A DNA stretch of 64,000 nt, from positions 5,724,977 to 5,788,976 of the forward strand of contig NC_092035.1 in the NCBI RefSeq assembly GCF_042242105.1. Reading direction: 5' to 3'. Within the stretch, counting starts at the first letter, position 1. Each line of letters begins with the position of its first letter. The notes under the pieces are model-generated. The model searched no databases, was not told the DNA's origin, and saw only the letters and a list, made by a program, of their open reading frames with translations. A program made the translations under genes and the position numbers. This DNA is from Pempheris klunzingeri (lineage: Eukaryota; Chordata; Actinopteri; Acropomatiformes; Pempheridae). Below, in pieces: positions 24,601-45,345 of the stretch.

Positions 24601-24689
24601 TGTCAGCTCATGGTTCATCGTGCATTAATGTGTGCACTGGGAATAGTGTAGAAATCATCTTTCTGTAAGAAGCAGCAAAGAGAAACAAG
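21601..24689. other. Intergenic between lrrc3-like and pcbp3 3' end, with a worn repeat
   Basis: At about 22140-22330, CAGTGGCGGACTCTGG, GGGCACC and GGGGCGTCCAGGAGGC look like a decayed hAT-type fish repeat. An (AC/GT) stretch lies near 23525. No coding sequence is recognised. Confidence 0.4.
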
Positions 24690-24711
24690 TCACAGAAAGA
24701 AAAAATGAAAC

Positions 24712-24717
24712 TTTATT
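24712..24717 (-). terminator. Candidate poly(A) signal AATAAA for pcbp3
   Basis: On the - strand it reads ACAAATAAAGTTTC. It is the most distal clear AATAAA before gene-free DNA. Another TTTATT lies near 25895, inside the MITE. Confidence 0.3.
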
Positions 24718-25686
24718 TGTTTTTATACTTACCAACACTTTGAAATTAAAACCTATGTAAGTACTCACAACTAATATAGATCTGCACATAGCAAATAAAT
24801 CAATCAAAAATAGTTACGAAGTTCTATCACTTTTTTTCCCAAACTGCAATACACACAAATGAAAGCTGAAAAACAAAAAAGAACATGTCTAGTCATTCTT
24901 TTTTTCCTGCTGTTGCTGCCACGTGGAAAGTGGATAAAATTCAAAATCTTTTCAACAAGCTACACAGCTCTCCTGTATCTATGCTAATAAGGAAATAACT
25001 GAATAAATAATTGCACATTGCACCCTATTATTGCATTAGTTGCAGTTTGTTTCAAAGTCGTAGTATACTCAGCCATATACACAAATGTAAATACAGTTTT
25101 CAAACACTGAGTAACACATGAATATTGATGTTATTAAAATCACACTGCCATCACTTACAACTCAATATTCCTGCTTAGCGATCAAATTCGTATTACACAA
25201 CAAGGTCTTTGTCAAATGCACGCGCCCACTGTGCTAATAAGCATTAGCAATCCTATGTTGTCAATTCCTATGTATGTGTACTAATTTGAAGCAGACATTT
25301 CAATGGTACACATGCACTGATAACAGTTGTATAAAAGCCATAATACCCTTGAGGATGTTCTTTACTGGTACAGTACTGTTGGGAAAGAATGGCCTCTTAG
25401 GTATTTGCTAACTGCTCAAAAAAGCAAGTTTGCCAAAAAAACATAAACTTAATTTGTTAATTTGACAAACATTCCCATTGAAGTACAAGCTATGACAACT
25501 CAAAGTAAAATTAAAAAAAAAAAAAAATACAAATTCATAATTTCAATGCTAGCACTACTACTTGAGTTCACATCAAAATGTAAGAATTATTGCAGAATAA
25601 TTAATGACTATGCATGGTTCAGTTGACTGATACAGCATTTGGTCCATTTACATAATCACATTTATGTCATAAAAGCGCTTAAAGTT

Positions 25687-26245
25687 AAAGGAAAACTTTT
25701 ACATTTTTGTAACTAAGCTTAACTCACTTGTTGCCAAATATTAGATGACTCCACTGTCATTTTTGTATGCTAAATACAAAACAACCACCAGCAGCTACTT
25801 AGCTTAGCATAAAGATAGGAAACAGGGGGAAACAGCGAGCCTTCTCAAGAATTCACTAATAAACATGTTATGTAAAGTAGCTCGCTGAAATCATACATTT
25901 TATTTATTCTATTATATTTTAAGCCCTAATAGAGTTAAATTTGCTTTATTGCCAAGAGATGGCTCAATGTCAAATGTGAAGCTACCCTAACTTAGCTTAG
26001 CACAAAGTCTGAAAACAAGGGGAAACTCGTGTTAATTAGTGAGCTTTAGATACTGGAAAAAAATTTCTGTATTTCTGCTTAGCTCCCCCCCCCCGTTTCC
26101 AGTCTTTATGCTAAGCTAAGCTAACCAGCTGTTGGTGGTAGCTTTATGTTTAGCGTACAGATGTGGGAGTGGTATCAATCTTCTCGTCTAACTCTTGGCA
26201 AGAAAGTGAATAGGCATATTTCCCCAAATGTCAAACTTTTCCTTT
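25687..26245. mobile_element. Fold-back MITE-like element
   Basis: Termini are AAAGGAAAACTTTTACATTT and, in reverse complement, AAAGGAAAAGTTTGACATTT, inverted repeats with two mismatches. A second inner inverted repeat pairs TTAGCTTAGCATAAAGATAG (about 25800) with TCTTTATGCTAAGCTAAGC (about 26104). There is no ORF, so it is non-autonomous. The right part, with GAGTGGTATCAATCTTCTCG, is a sequence I know from an abundant percomorph repeat. It lies in the candidate pcbp3 3'UTR. Confidence 0.7.
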
Positions 26246-28155
26246 GGAAATAAAACAACAGCAGTGGTATGTATGAAGAAATTGAGACACTGAAAATGCA
26301 GAATGTCGCTGTGTTGGACAGTAGATAATGTGATTCGAGAATAACATTCAACAGCTGTTTGTATGTGTCAAAACTTAATTGAGCTCCGCTGAAGCTCGGA
26401 AATGTGATGACTCAAGCTGTCCAATAGTATTTAGAGCATCCTTAGTAGCAGAGTAGAATATGTGAGGGATGGTTGAAATACTGAATCATACCATATATCA
26501 TCCACACCTCCCTCTCAAATTAAATACAATACAACAACTAACTTAGCTTAAGTGTCGTAATCAAGAAACAAAAAGTCATATGTGCATCACCACACCATAA
26601 ATAAATACATGCTGGTTTTACTGGAAACCAGAGAAGCAAGAATTGTCATCCAACCTGTCCTTTTTTTTAAAAATAAAAACGATTAAGTTGCTGACATAGT
26701 CGTGACAATAAAAAGACATTCAAACCTAATGCGTCAAATCAACCGTATGACAACAAAAAGAACACGACAAGATGAACAATCTTGAAAAAGAGACTGAGTG
26801 GTCACGTCCGCCCAGGCCCCATGGGTTCCCCCCAATGAACCCCTGAACATTCCTTGGCCCCAAAAACACCATTCAGCTTCGTCCAAACATTTAGGCCTCT
26901 TTGCCGCGAAGATTCGGCTTCTTCCCCTTGCTCGCTCAAAAACCTCCCCCCAAAAAACTCTCTTTTTTTGCAAGCAGCCTGGCTAATATTCTCCGAGACA
27001 AGGGAAGGAAGTCGAAAGGTTTGGACGCAACACCTGGCTTTTAAGTCCAACTAATTCCTCCCACATCAGAGGCAGTCCAGAGTAAAGTGTTGAATAGTCT
27101 ATTGCATGAGCGCCGCGTAGTCGACTAATGTGCTAAGTCACAATAGTCCTTGTACAAAACAAATACAGTATAATAATAAGTTAGTAAACAATCATTTAAA
27201 TTTTCAGTTAGTGTTTTAGCCACTGATTTTTCACTAATTCCCATTCATGCATCTATATACTAATAATCGGTGTTGATAGAAGGAGGCTAAGTCGGAAAGT
27301 TTTTCTTTTGGGCAGGGAGTAGGACTAGACGTGAATGGCCAAAAATGCTGAAAAAGTCTGCGGAAAAAGAACGGGAGCGCAAAGATATTATAATAACATT
27401 TGAAGGAACATGTACACTGAACAGGTTTACTCAAATACACGACGACACGACATTGAACACATGCAAGATTAGCAATAATGTAAATATAGGAAATTAACAT
27501 GAGAAGGGAGGCTCAAGGAGTGATACCATTGGCTCAAAAGGGTCATGTGATGCAGCAAAGAGTCATGGGTAGAGATTGGATTTGTAAGTAGACAAAGATG
27601 CAAATTAGGACAAAAGCAGAACAGTCCAATTTTTTTCCTTTCAAAATATATTATCAAAATTTTGATAATTTAGCTACATCCCACCACACACTCTGCCGAT
27701 AGCATCACTGAGCAGCTGTAATATGCAAATATCTACTTTCTACAAAAATGTTCAATCTTTTACTAGCACTTTTTTATACTTTTAAATGATGTTCTATGAC
27801 GCAGCACTGACAGAGAGAGAGAAAGCAATAGATAGAGAGAAAAAGAAAGAAAGATTAACACAAGTTGTTCCTAATAAACATTCAACATGCTTCAACAGTT
27901 CTCTAAAAAACCTAATCAACAGAGAATTTCTTTTTTGTTTTTTTTGTTTTTGTTGTTTTTTTTAAATTTAATTTGGCTCTCTGAAATACAAGTGAGCGCC
28001 CGACCCTCCCTGACGTAGAAACAACTTCGAACCAGGGCGGGAAGGTTGGTCAGGGTTTTTCGGAGAGCCACAGCCAGAGTCCGAAGGGCTTCATCAGGGT
28101 TGTCTGCGGTAGTCAGTCATTGGAAAGGGCCAAACGGAGGAGCCAGTCAGGGATC

Positions 28156-36602
<8,447 letters not shown>

Positions 36603-36697
36603 GTCGGGATTGGATGTGAAGGAAGGGGCGTGGTCACGTGAGAGAGAGGTTCAAGGGCCAACGCGAGTGTGATGGTGGAGTCAGCCAACCGGTCACC
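36603..36697 (-). promoter_or_regulatory. 5'UTR part of pcbp3 coding exon 1
   Basis: On the - strand TTTGACTGGCAG is followed by GTGACCGGTTGGC and about 95 bases leading to the ATG. No upstream in-frame ATG is present. The acceptor is plausible but not unique. Confidence 0.45.
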
Positions 36698-39600
36698 TGC
36701 CAGTCAAAGAGAATAGAGATGCACTTCCTGTGATTAGATAGTGAGCGGGGACTTGTGTGTGGGGATTTGACATTGAGGTACTTTAGTTTGTGTAGTTGAT
36801 GTGAAATTGCAAGTCAATCATGTAGTGTAGTGCTTTATTTGGATAATTTAAACATTGGACAGCTTGAATAAAGTATAACTGAAGAGCTTCTAGTTTTACA
36901 AAAGGAAAAAAGATGGATTAATGCAACTAACTGTCCCAGGACCCTCAGGGGCCCCCGAAAGCTCCTGGTTTACTGTGTAGTTTGTGCTAAATATTCAGCT
37001 CTCAAGCAGAATATCAAATTGCATCAAGGAAGGGATAAGGTTTGATCTCTTGTTCTCCACCCTGTTTCTTCCTACTGAATCCATAAATCTTTAAAAACAG
37101 AACACAAATGTGTGGTTTAATTTTGCTAAAAAGGCTCAGTGCTTTTCTCAAACAGCTGCTCACTGTAGTCTGTAGCAAACAGTTCTCAAACAGGGGTCAA
37201 TGGTGCATTTGTTATTTTCAGCGATGGATTAATCCACATTTGGTGCTCTGGCAGGTATTTCATGCAGCAGAACGGTGCGTGTGGGACGGAGTCTAAATAA
37301 ATGACAGTGTGTGTTTTCATGGTGATGAAGGAAGATGTCAGCCAGAGCAGCAGTGAGGATCACTCGTGAGTTTTTGATAGTTTTCGGACAACAATGGAGC
37401 TCTATGACACTGAACTGTAGGACGACACTACTTGTTAGTAGATCAATGTAATGTTGGTTTAGGAAAATATACAGAATATCACCAAACTTTGACGTGTGTC
37501 TTGTTTTATTGACCTTGAAGTCTTTAAAATGGTCCCAAAATGAGTATTGTATTGTACAAACCTGGGGCCTTGTAGTGTTTTAGTACAGTAAAGAGGGAGA
37601 AAAAAGGGGTTACCTTGGGCCCTGTGTCTGATTTTTTTTTTTTAAATCACAAGCTAATAAAAGTCGTTGCAGGATGTAAAAAAAAAAAAATGCTCCGACA
37701 ATCTTGGTCCAGTCCACAAACCAGTAACGTTTACAAAAGCGTGCTGCAGAAACAGCCGTGTCTACAGAGCCGGACGCAGCACACAACAGTTTGCAATAAA
37801 AGCCATCGAAATGTAGGTCAGCATATGTCTCTATGGTCACGAGATGAGCCATCGAACGCTGAGTGCCATATTTATTTTTGTCGAGCCCATTTCAGCTGGA
37901 ACCCATCTAATTCTGTCTGACAAGTGATGTAATGACTCAAGCAGGACTTCGGTTAGAGACCACAAGAGGGTGCTGCAGTCCTGACAGTGGAGCTGACCGC
38001 TTCATGCACTGCAGGCAGGGCTGGCTCATTTCAAATACACAGAGGGCACATTTATAACTTTTTTTTTTTTTCGCCTCAGAAATACCTCGAGATGGAACAA
38101 GTATTCATATTGTGAGATTTTGGAGAGCTGCAGTTTACCCAGCGTTATGTAGTGACTGTAAATTATGAGGGAAATAACAAGGTTGTTTCTAAATTTGAAT
38201 AAATTATCCCCTTAAATTAGAAAGAAAAACATTCCCTTGTGTGAGACTGCAGTTTTTTAAGTTGAAATAATGACTGGAGATGATAAGCTTAACACCTCAA
38301 ATGATGAAAAATGCATTCAAAGGAAATTATATCACATATTTCCTATTTTTGTAAACAGAAATTCACATCAGTACAGAAATAATAAAATATTGAGGATTTT
38401 ACTTTATTTCACACACAAACCATCATGATCCTACACATTTAATGTTCAGCTACAGTTTGCAACATTTTGAGGTTGATAAAGATTCATAAAACAGGGAAAC
38501 AGGACTAAATATGAGTTTAACTGATGTACGTTGCGGCTAAAAGACGATACATGGAGGGAAAAGCTCCTGAAGCTGCTGACCTTGACTGAAGAGACAGACA
38601 AAGTCCCTGCCAGCCAATCAGAGGCATTGTTGCTGTGCGGATATGTGATTTTTGTGTGTGAGTTTTCTCCCCTCCTCCCCTGGGTAAAGGTTAGGGTTAG
38701 GGTGCCAATTAGCTGAAGGAATTCAGAGTGATGATCTGAATGCAAAGAATTAAGAGTCTTTCAGATGAGTCAAGGAAAACCCATGAAATGTTTTGTCTGA
38801 TGTGCTCCAGTCGAGGTTATCAGGTTGAGGGATTGTCTCTTGACCTGCCTGACCTTGCTGCCAGTCTGTTGAGATCCTCATTGCCAACAGAATGGGAGCC
38901 AAATTTAACATCTTATTTCCCCTGAACGCATGTAAATGTTGCATAGATTGGTGGTCCAGCACTGCGTCGGTCTGCAGGGCAGCGGGGGGTGATGCTGATG
39001 ATAGTTTAGCTGCTTCGACTGGGCGATTAGACCTGATAGCAGCACTTTTGGCACATTATACAACAGGAAAACACCTAAATGCCTTTTATAATATATAAAA
39101 CAGTATGTTAATCCACTGAAGGTCACACACTACTTCAAGGACAAAATACGACACTGAGATTAGGAATATTCTCTTTTTTTCTTTACATCAATTTCAGCAA
39201 CGGCGTCTTTCTTACAGTTAACCTGTTAACCTTTACTGATATTCTTATACTTGCACCGTTATTGATAATGCATTCTTTCCTCCTGAAGATGCTGCACAAC
39301 AATTTGCCTCATGATGAATAGTTAGATAGTAGTTCTATTTTACTGTGTGCCAAGATGATGCCTTTAATCTGACAAACCCAAATATATTCAGTTTACTGTG
39401 ATATTAAACAGAGAAAAGCAGTAAATCCCCAGAATGATACCTTACATGTTGGCTCTGACAGTTTAAAATGTGCTAAACAAAGACATAAATAAGTGCAGAC
39501 GATAGCTGGCAAAAGGAAATATATTGCTGATGTAACAAATTGTTCTAAACTAGACCCACAGTTGTGTTAAAAATAACCCTGTTTTTTCACTGGATGACTG

Positions 39601-42600
39601 TACCATCAGCTACCGGCTCCAGAAATCGTTCCTCCTCTAATCTACGCTGCATGCGGAGCTGAGAGCTGAGGGACGTGTTGGTTGGAGGCCAGGGGGGGTT
39701 CGGGAGATAAGGACAGGGATTCTGTTGCCAGCTGTCTCTCCAATCTCCCAGAGGAGACCAGATTACATAAAAAGCCTTAATCCGGGTTTAAGACCCAAGC
39801 CAGCGGTGCAGGTCCTCTCCAGTGGTAGGAGGGAGGGGGGGGCAGGGAGAAAAAAACCTCCAAGACTGACGCCAGGATTCAAGCTTGGGTTCAAGCTTGA
39901 ACGTTGATGATAGATGCTGCAGTAAACTAAAGAAGCGTTTTAAGAAGAAAGTTTAAGACTCACTCCAAGATTTTTTTTTCTGAAAGTTGATGTCGTTGAC
40001 TGAATAGCATTTCAGCGAGCGTTCTCACTCATGTGTTTGAAATACTGAGGCTGCTTTCTTTCTCCACTCGTGCACAATAATGAATGTCCTCCCTCCCTGT
40101 GATTAAAACAGAAACTGGGATCCTCCGCCGTAGATTTAGGTCAACAAAAACAAGTCTGTTGGACCTCAGAGATGAACCAGGTCAGCGTTAAGAGCTGCGT
40201 TTGAATAGTTGTCCTCCCAGACTGTATTTTGCTCATACGTCCTGTAGCATAATAGAATTAGGTCAAGGCCCCATGAATCATTTGCCCCAATGGGCTAAAA
40301 CCTCCCAGCAAATAGCCAGTTTTTTATTTTAAGGTCTGAATTTGTCATCTAAAAGCTTCCAAACATCCAACTGTAAGCTCATATTTTTGTGTCATATTTC
40401 TGCTCTGTGGCCACTTCTGAGGATCATTTCAAACATGTTGCGCTCGCTTCGATTTTGTAATTTTCCTCCCCTGTCTCTTTGTTAATCAGGCAGGAAGTTA
40501 GAGGGGGAAACGAGAAACACACACAGGGAATTTTTCATGACATCTGATGGGGAAAGTGGGTCATGCTCGGTGTTGCAGTGCTGCTAGCCTCCTCCTCTAT
40601 GGCGGCTATTGAATTAATCACGCTTTACGCTCGGCTGGACAACGCAGTGCACAAAATGGCTCCCCCCCCTCCGCACCCACCCCAACCCACCCCTCGCCTC
40701 CCATCTCTCCCTGCGTCTGCTCAGCTCTCGCTACAGAAAAGACTTGTGCATTGCTCTTGAAGAACTTGAATCTAAGGGTCTCTTCCCTTTTTATCTCATG
40801 GCTCGTCTTTATGGACTCCTGACAATGAGGAGATGCTGCTGTTGTGCAGAGCCGCTGGGGTGTAAATGATGCAAAGACACTTGCAAAGGGGAAAAAAAAG
40901 CAAAGTCAAGGGGCGATATTTGGCATGTGAAAGTGCATTTTTAAGATGTGCAGAGGAAATGATTTAATATTAATGAACTCTGATCATATTATCAGAGTAT
41001 ATCAGTGTGTTATTTTAAAATATTGATGATTACATGCTATTATTTGCCTTTTGCAGGGATATGGAGGCATCTCATGACAGCGCTCACTGCACACAAGACT
41101 GGACGCCCCTCTTCCTCTGCCCTGCACTCCAGCCTCACAGCCGCTGCTAAGCTAAGACACCATCAACTAACTTTGACCTCCCTTTGACATGAATCCACGT
41201 CTCTCTCGTGTGTCTAGTGTCGCAAAATGTCTCAAAATGAGAGAAAATATCAAGAATAAGAGAAGAAAGTTTGTCTTCTTTCTCTCAGGGCTTTGACACA
41301 CCTTTCCTCGGCCATTTGTTGTGGTTTTGAGAGGCATACATGGAATTTCTGCCTAATTGATTTAATTTGAAGCTCTTTTTATAGATTTCGGAAGTGAACT
41401 AAAACACTGTGGACAGGAAACAAGTCTAGCACCTCACAAAGAGGTAAAAAGTGTAGGTGTTGCTTTTTGCATATCCAGCTCTAAATGATAGATGAAGTCA
41501 CTGTTGGGGTCAGCGTCCCTCTGCTGGTAATTCACTTTTTTTTTTAATGCCACCTCCATTGTGTGCATGAGTTGTGTATTTTATACATAAATTCACATTC
41601 GGGGACATTTTTACATATGTTTACTGCTCAAGGATTTGGTATTTTGGACTGAAAGTATGGGATAGTTTTTGCAGATAATGATCTTTTTTTAAATCTGGTA
41701 AAACCTTAACTAATCTTACCTAAGATTCAGTAACTCCGTCAGATCAGCGTTGGGATAAATCTAAGTCATGTGACGCTAAAGCTACTAAAACCCTGTAAAA
41801 GATGACAAAGTGAAAAAGCTTTTAACTCTTTAAAGCTTTCATACCTTTATGTTGCCATACAGTCGTCACTGAGTCACACAGTTACTGTCAATAGAGTAGC
41901 TGACAGACAGAGAGAGAAAGGGACGCCTGAAATCCTGTAAGGAAAATCATTAAATAGACGGCCGGCGGTCTAATCTAGGCCAAAGCCGCTGTCATCTGTT
42001 CCATCCTAATCCACATATCTACAGATATGTCATTATGACGTTTTGATATAAAACCCTCCATGACTGCAGACCACAGACTGAGTCCAAGCTGCATGGCAGA
42101 GGTTTCACAAAATGAATCTACAGTTGTAGCATTATTGAAGAATACATTTCATGTGAGAGTCTTATCTTTTTGGGATGAGTGGGTAAAGGCGAGGGGAAAT
42201 CAAAAAGCAGGATTTAAAAAAAGAAAAAAAGTTTGCTGCTTCTTGAACTTCAGCTGTTACGCAACACATTTTAATGTGAACCAAAGCTTGAGTAGAAGAA
42301 TGAGTTTTTCTCAGAGTATATCAACTAAATTGGGCTTTTTAATTGCTACAGTTTTCTGGTTCTGATTTTTAAGTTTTAAGTGTGATGTTTTGCTTTTGGA
42401 GAAATGGCACTGCAGGAATTCACTGTCTGCAACTTTAAGCAGACTTGCCCTTAAAAAACAGTCCTAATGAATCCCAAAGGAAGTTGATATGCGCTGTTCA
42501 GCTGCTATGAAAGGAGGCGTCTCAGCTCTTTGACCTTTTACAGCTAACCTTAAACAGCTGCATTCTCAATCTTTTTAAAAATAGATGTGGTTACAAATGT

Positions 42601-45124
42601 TGAATTTTAAGCTCACAAGAAAGCTTGAAGTGACATTTTATTGTAAATTAGAGATTCACTTTTATGCAAGCATCCCAGTTTGGCAAATGGCTGCTTCTCA
42701 GTGCAGGATGGTGATTCAGAGAGTTCAAGGGGGCACGTTTTGGTTAAATGCAGAGCAAAGCAAGGTCATTTTCAAGGTAAAAGGCCAAACTGCGTGCAGC
42801 TATCAAATAACCTACTTTTAAAGAGGGTAGAAAGGTCTTCTGATACCTCTATGGTTCTACCTCTCTGAATGTTATCTACCAATCCAAAGATTGTTAAAAA
42901 AGCTTTTTTAATCTTAGTTGCTGTTTCTGACCACTGAAAACATTTTATGCTTTTATTCATTTCCATTAGTGAGCCGCCAAACCACATAGCACTGCCTGTA
43001 AATGCAAGTATTGGTAAATGATGTGTTACCTTTGTTGTCAATTTTAGCATTTAGACTTAGAGAAGACTGCAGAGCGATACAATAAAATCAAACTGCAGAC
43101 GTATGCAGCTGCAATGAACTCGACCAAAGGAAAAGGTTGTCTTGTAATGTAGCCAATATGTTAGACCACTGACTGGGGAGATGCATGTTTGTGCTTCAAT
43201 TAAGGGTGAACAAAAGAAAAATTAGCGTGCATATAGGGCAGCCGGGGGGAACACAGAGGGTGACCTCGTTGATCCATATGTTTTCACGAGATCTGTTCAA
43301 AGCTTCTCCATTCCGCATGGAAGGACTTCTCACTTTCACGACCGTTTGCCTCTTTCAACGCATAAAAATCAGTTTTGAGAGAAGAAAACCTCATCAAGGC
43401 AAAGTTTGTGACAGGGAAAGTAACAGGAATGGAGACTCTGCGGCGCAGGAAAAAAAAAAAAGGATGATAAATAATTGCTGGTGATGGTCGCTCCTGTCAG
43501 AAATAGTAACTGCAGGCAGGTCGAGTAGAAGAAATCGAGAGGAGTTACAGGAGTCCTGAGGATTGCGCCCTCAGTTTACTGGTATATGAGCAGCTCTTGT
43601 CTCGTCTGGCGCAGGCTTTTGTTGTATGTGGTGTGGTGCACTGAGTGGAGGGGGGGGGCGTCTACCCCATCGGCCTTCCTATACGCCACTATGACAGTGC
43701 TCTCAAGAGCTGTCAGCCCACATCAGCAGCCCAGCATCCTGATAGCTCAGCCTAAATCACAATCAAAACTGTGGCCACCACATCCTCACCACAACCAGTC
43801 AAATCAGAGACTGCAAAGAGGACAGAGGACACGGGGACCAACTATCACCAAGTAGCTTTAAAAGTATCTCTCAGAGTGCTGTGTGTTGTCTTAAAATAGT
43901 CCAAGAGTGGGGGGTGGAGGATCCAGTGAGTCGGCACTGGATGTGGCACAGTGTAAAGGGCTCTACAATGCAGGCACACCATGTTGTGCTGTGAATGCGG
44001 TGCTAAGAGCTGAGCGTTAAGTCGGCCATTTTAGATTTGCCACAATTTGTAATGTGAGATCACCGCTTGTCACAAAGTCATGGCTTCCATACGCGGAGCT
44101 TTCGCAGAGCAGTCATGCAGTATGGGTCAAAAGCACGTCCCCTTTTCTTTGGTTTCCCTCTTTTAGCTAATTGTTCTTGTCATTCCTTCCAAACCCATTT
44201 CAGTCATTGCTCTATTATAGTATCGTCACTTCCATACATTTGTGAGCACAGCAGACTTTCACTGTTGATGTCTCGGCCAAACGACAAGCTTTTTACCCAA
44301 ACAAAGGAGTTATTCATCGGCGAATTTCAAGTCGAGTACTGAGCTTAGCTTTTGAGGTAATGACGAATGACATTTTTGCTCTATGACTAGCTGGGAAAAA
44401 GGCCATCAGCAGCGCAAATATCAGTGTGATGATAATTGGAATAATGATCCTGGAGGGGAACTGATGTATCAGTTCCTCTGACCATCACGTTATCAGTCTT
44501 ACAGTAAAAAAGGTCGGTCCAGCTTCATAGTTTGCAGTGGACAAACAACCGTTCTTCCAGTTATCATTCATTTGGTTCATGTTCCTCATTCTTAAGTAAT
44601 AAAATTGCTCATGTCTGAATCCGAGCCAAGACAATGAACACCCACACAATGATAATCAAAAGAGACACCCGAAAGCAAAATCGACTGACCGTAAAATTGA
44701 CTATTCTCTGGGGAAAACCAAAATATTTCCACACCGCATGCAGTCGCCTTATTTAGACACACTGAGGGTAACTTCTGAAAATGTTAGCTTGATCTACTTC
44801 AAATAACCAGATTAGATAACGAATCAATAAGTCGTAATGTGCCACAGCTCATTATTAGAGTAATGATTTTTCTTGACTGTGGGTAAGTTATCAAGTTAAT
44901 TAATTATTGAACGACATCACCCAACTCAGTGTGGACCTGCATTTCATGTAAGTTTTCAACAGTTTGATGCTTTTGGAAGTCCAGAAACCATGTTCATGAC
45001 TTAAATAATTTTCTTAAAATTGACAAAATAAATGATGCATTTGACTACTAACATTATATGAAAAATGCAATGGCAATAGGATTTACTAAACAATTGTTCA
45101 AAAGAGCCATGAAAAGAGAGTTTA
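36698..45124 (-). other. Gene-free stretch, perhaps pcbp3 5' intron
   Basis: I see no coding exon with family resemblance in 8.4 kb. The block 40560-40760 is richer in C and CpG and might be a regulatory element or alternative first exon, without firm signals. A two-and-a-half-unit telomere-like run (38689-38703) and poly(A/T) tracts (37627, 37678, 38058) are present. Confidence 0.4.
38689..38703 (+). repeat. Short interstitial telomere-like tract
   Basis: GGTTAGGGTTAGGGT is two and a half perfect TTAGGG units. So short a run can arise by chance. Confidence 0.6.
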
Positions 45125-45345
45125 CCTTTATGTAGCGCAGGATACAGTAGATGACGACCACTTTCGGCGTTGCAAGATTAAAAATCGCAAAGGGAAAATG
45201 ATTTTTTTCCCCTCTTCCTTTTGCTCTGCCCAGGACAAACTCCGCCACCCTATTGGTCCGTACCACCGGGTCACATGAGCAACCAGAGGAACACGTGACA
45301 ATTCTCGAAATTATATGATGAAACGAACCCAACTGGCGTCCTCAG
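45125..45345 (-). promoter_or_regulatory. Candidate promoter and non-coding first exon (pcbp3 or an unknown transcript)
   Basis: On the - strand, CACGTG (E box) near 45292 is followed by GGACCAATAGG, a CCAAT box, near 45255. About 130 bases later CTACATAAAG is followed by GTAAACTC, a good donor near 45124. The segment is richer in CpG than its surroundings. This order (E box, CCAAT, exon, donor) suits a TATA-less first exon pointing toward pcbp3, 8.5 kb away. The link to pcbp3 is inferred from direction and position only. Confidence 0.4.

Larger units (their letters stand above)
24690..28155 (-). other. Candidate long 3'UTR of pcbp3
   Basis: From the pcbp3 stop codon downstream there is no splice-supported exon. 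A - strand AATAAA (plus-strand TTTATT at 24712-24717) could end a long 3'UTR of about 3.4 kb. Long 3'UTRs are common in this gene family. A MITE (25687-26245) and T-rich tracts (27930-27965) lie inside. The 3' end is a guess from the signal alone, and the true UTR may be shorter. Confidence 0.35.

Noticed and set aside
26734-27054. Overlapping open frames on both strands in GC-richer DNA
   Set aside because: They lie in the candidate pcbp3 3'UTR, have no recognisable domain and overlap each other in several frames.
38689-38703. Telomeric sequence suggesting a chromosome fusion scar
   Set aside because: Two and a half units are too few to separate from chance.
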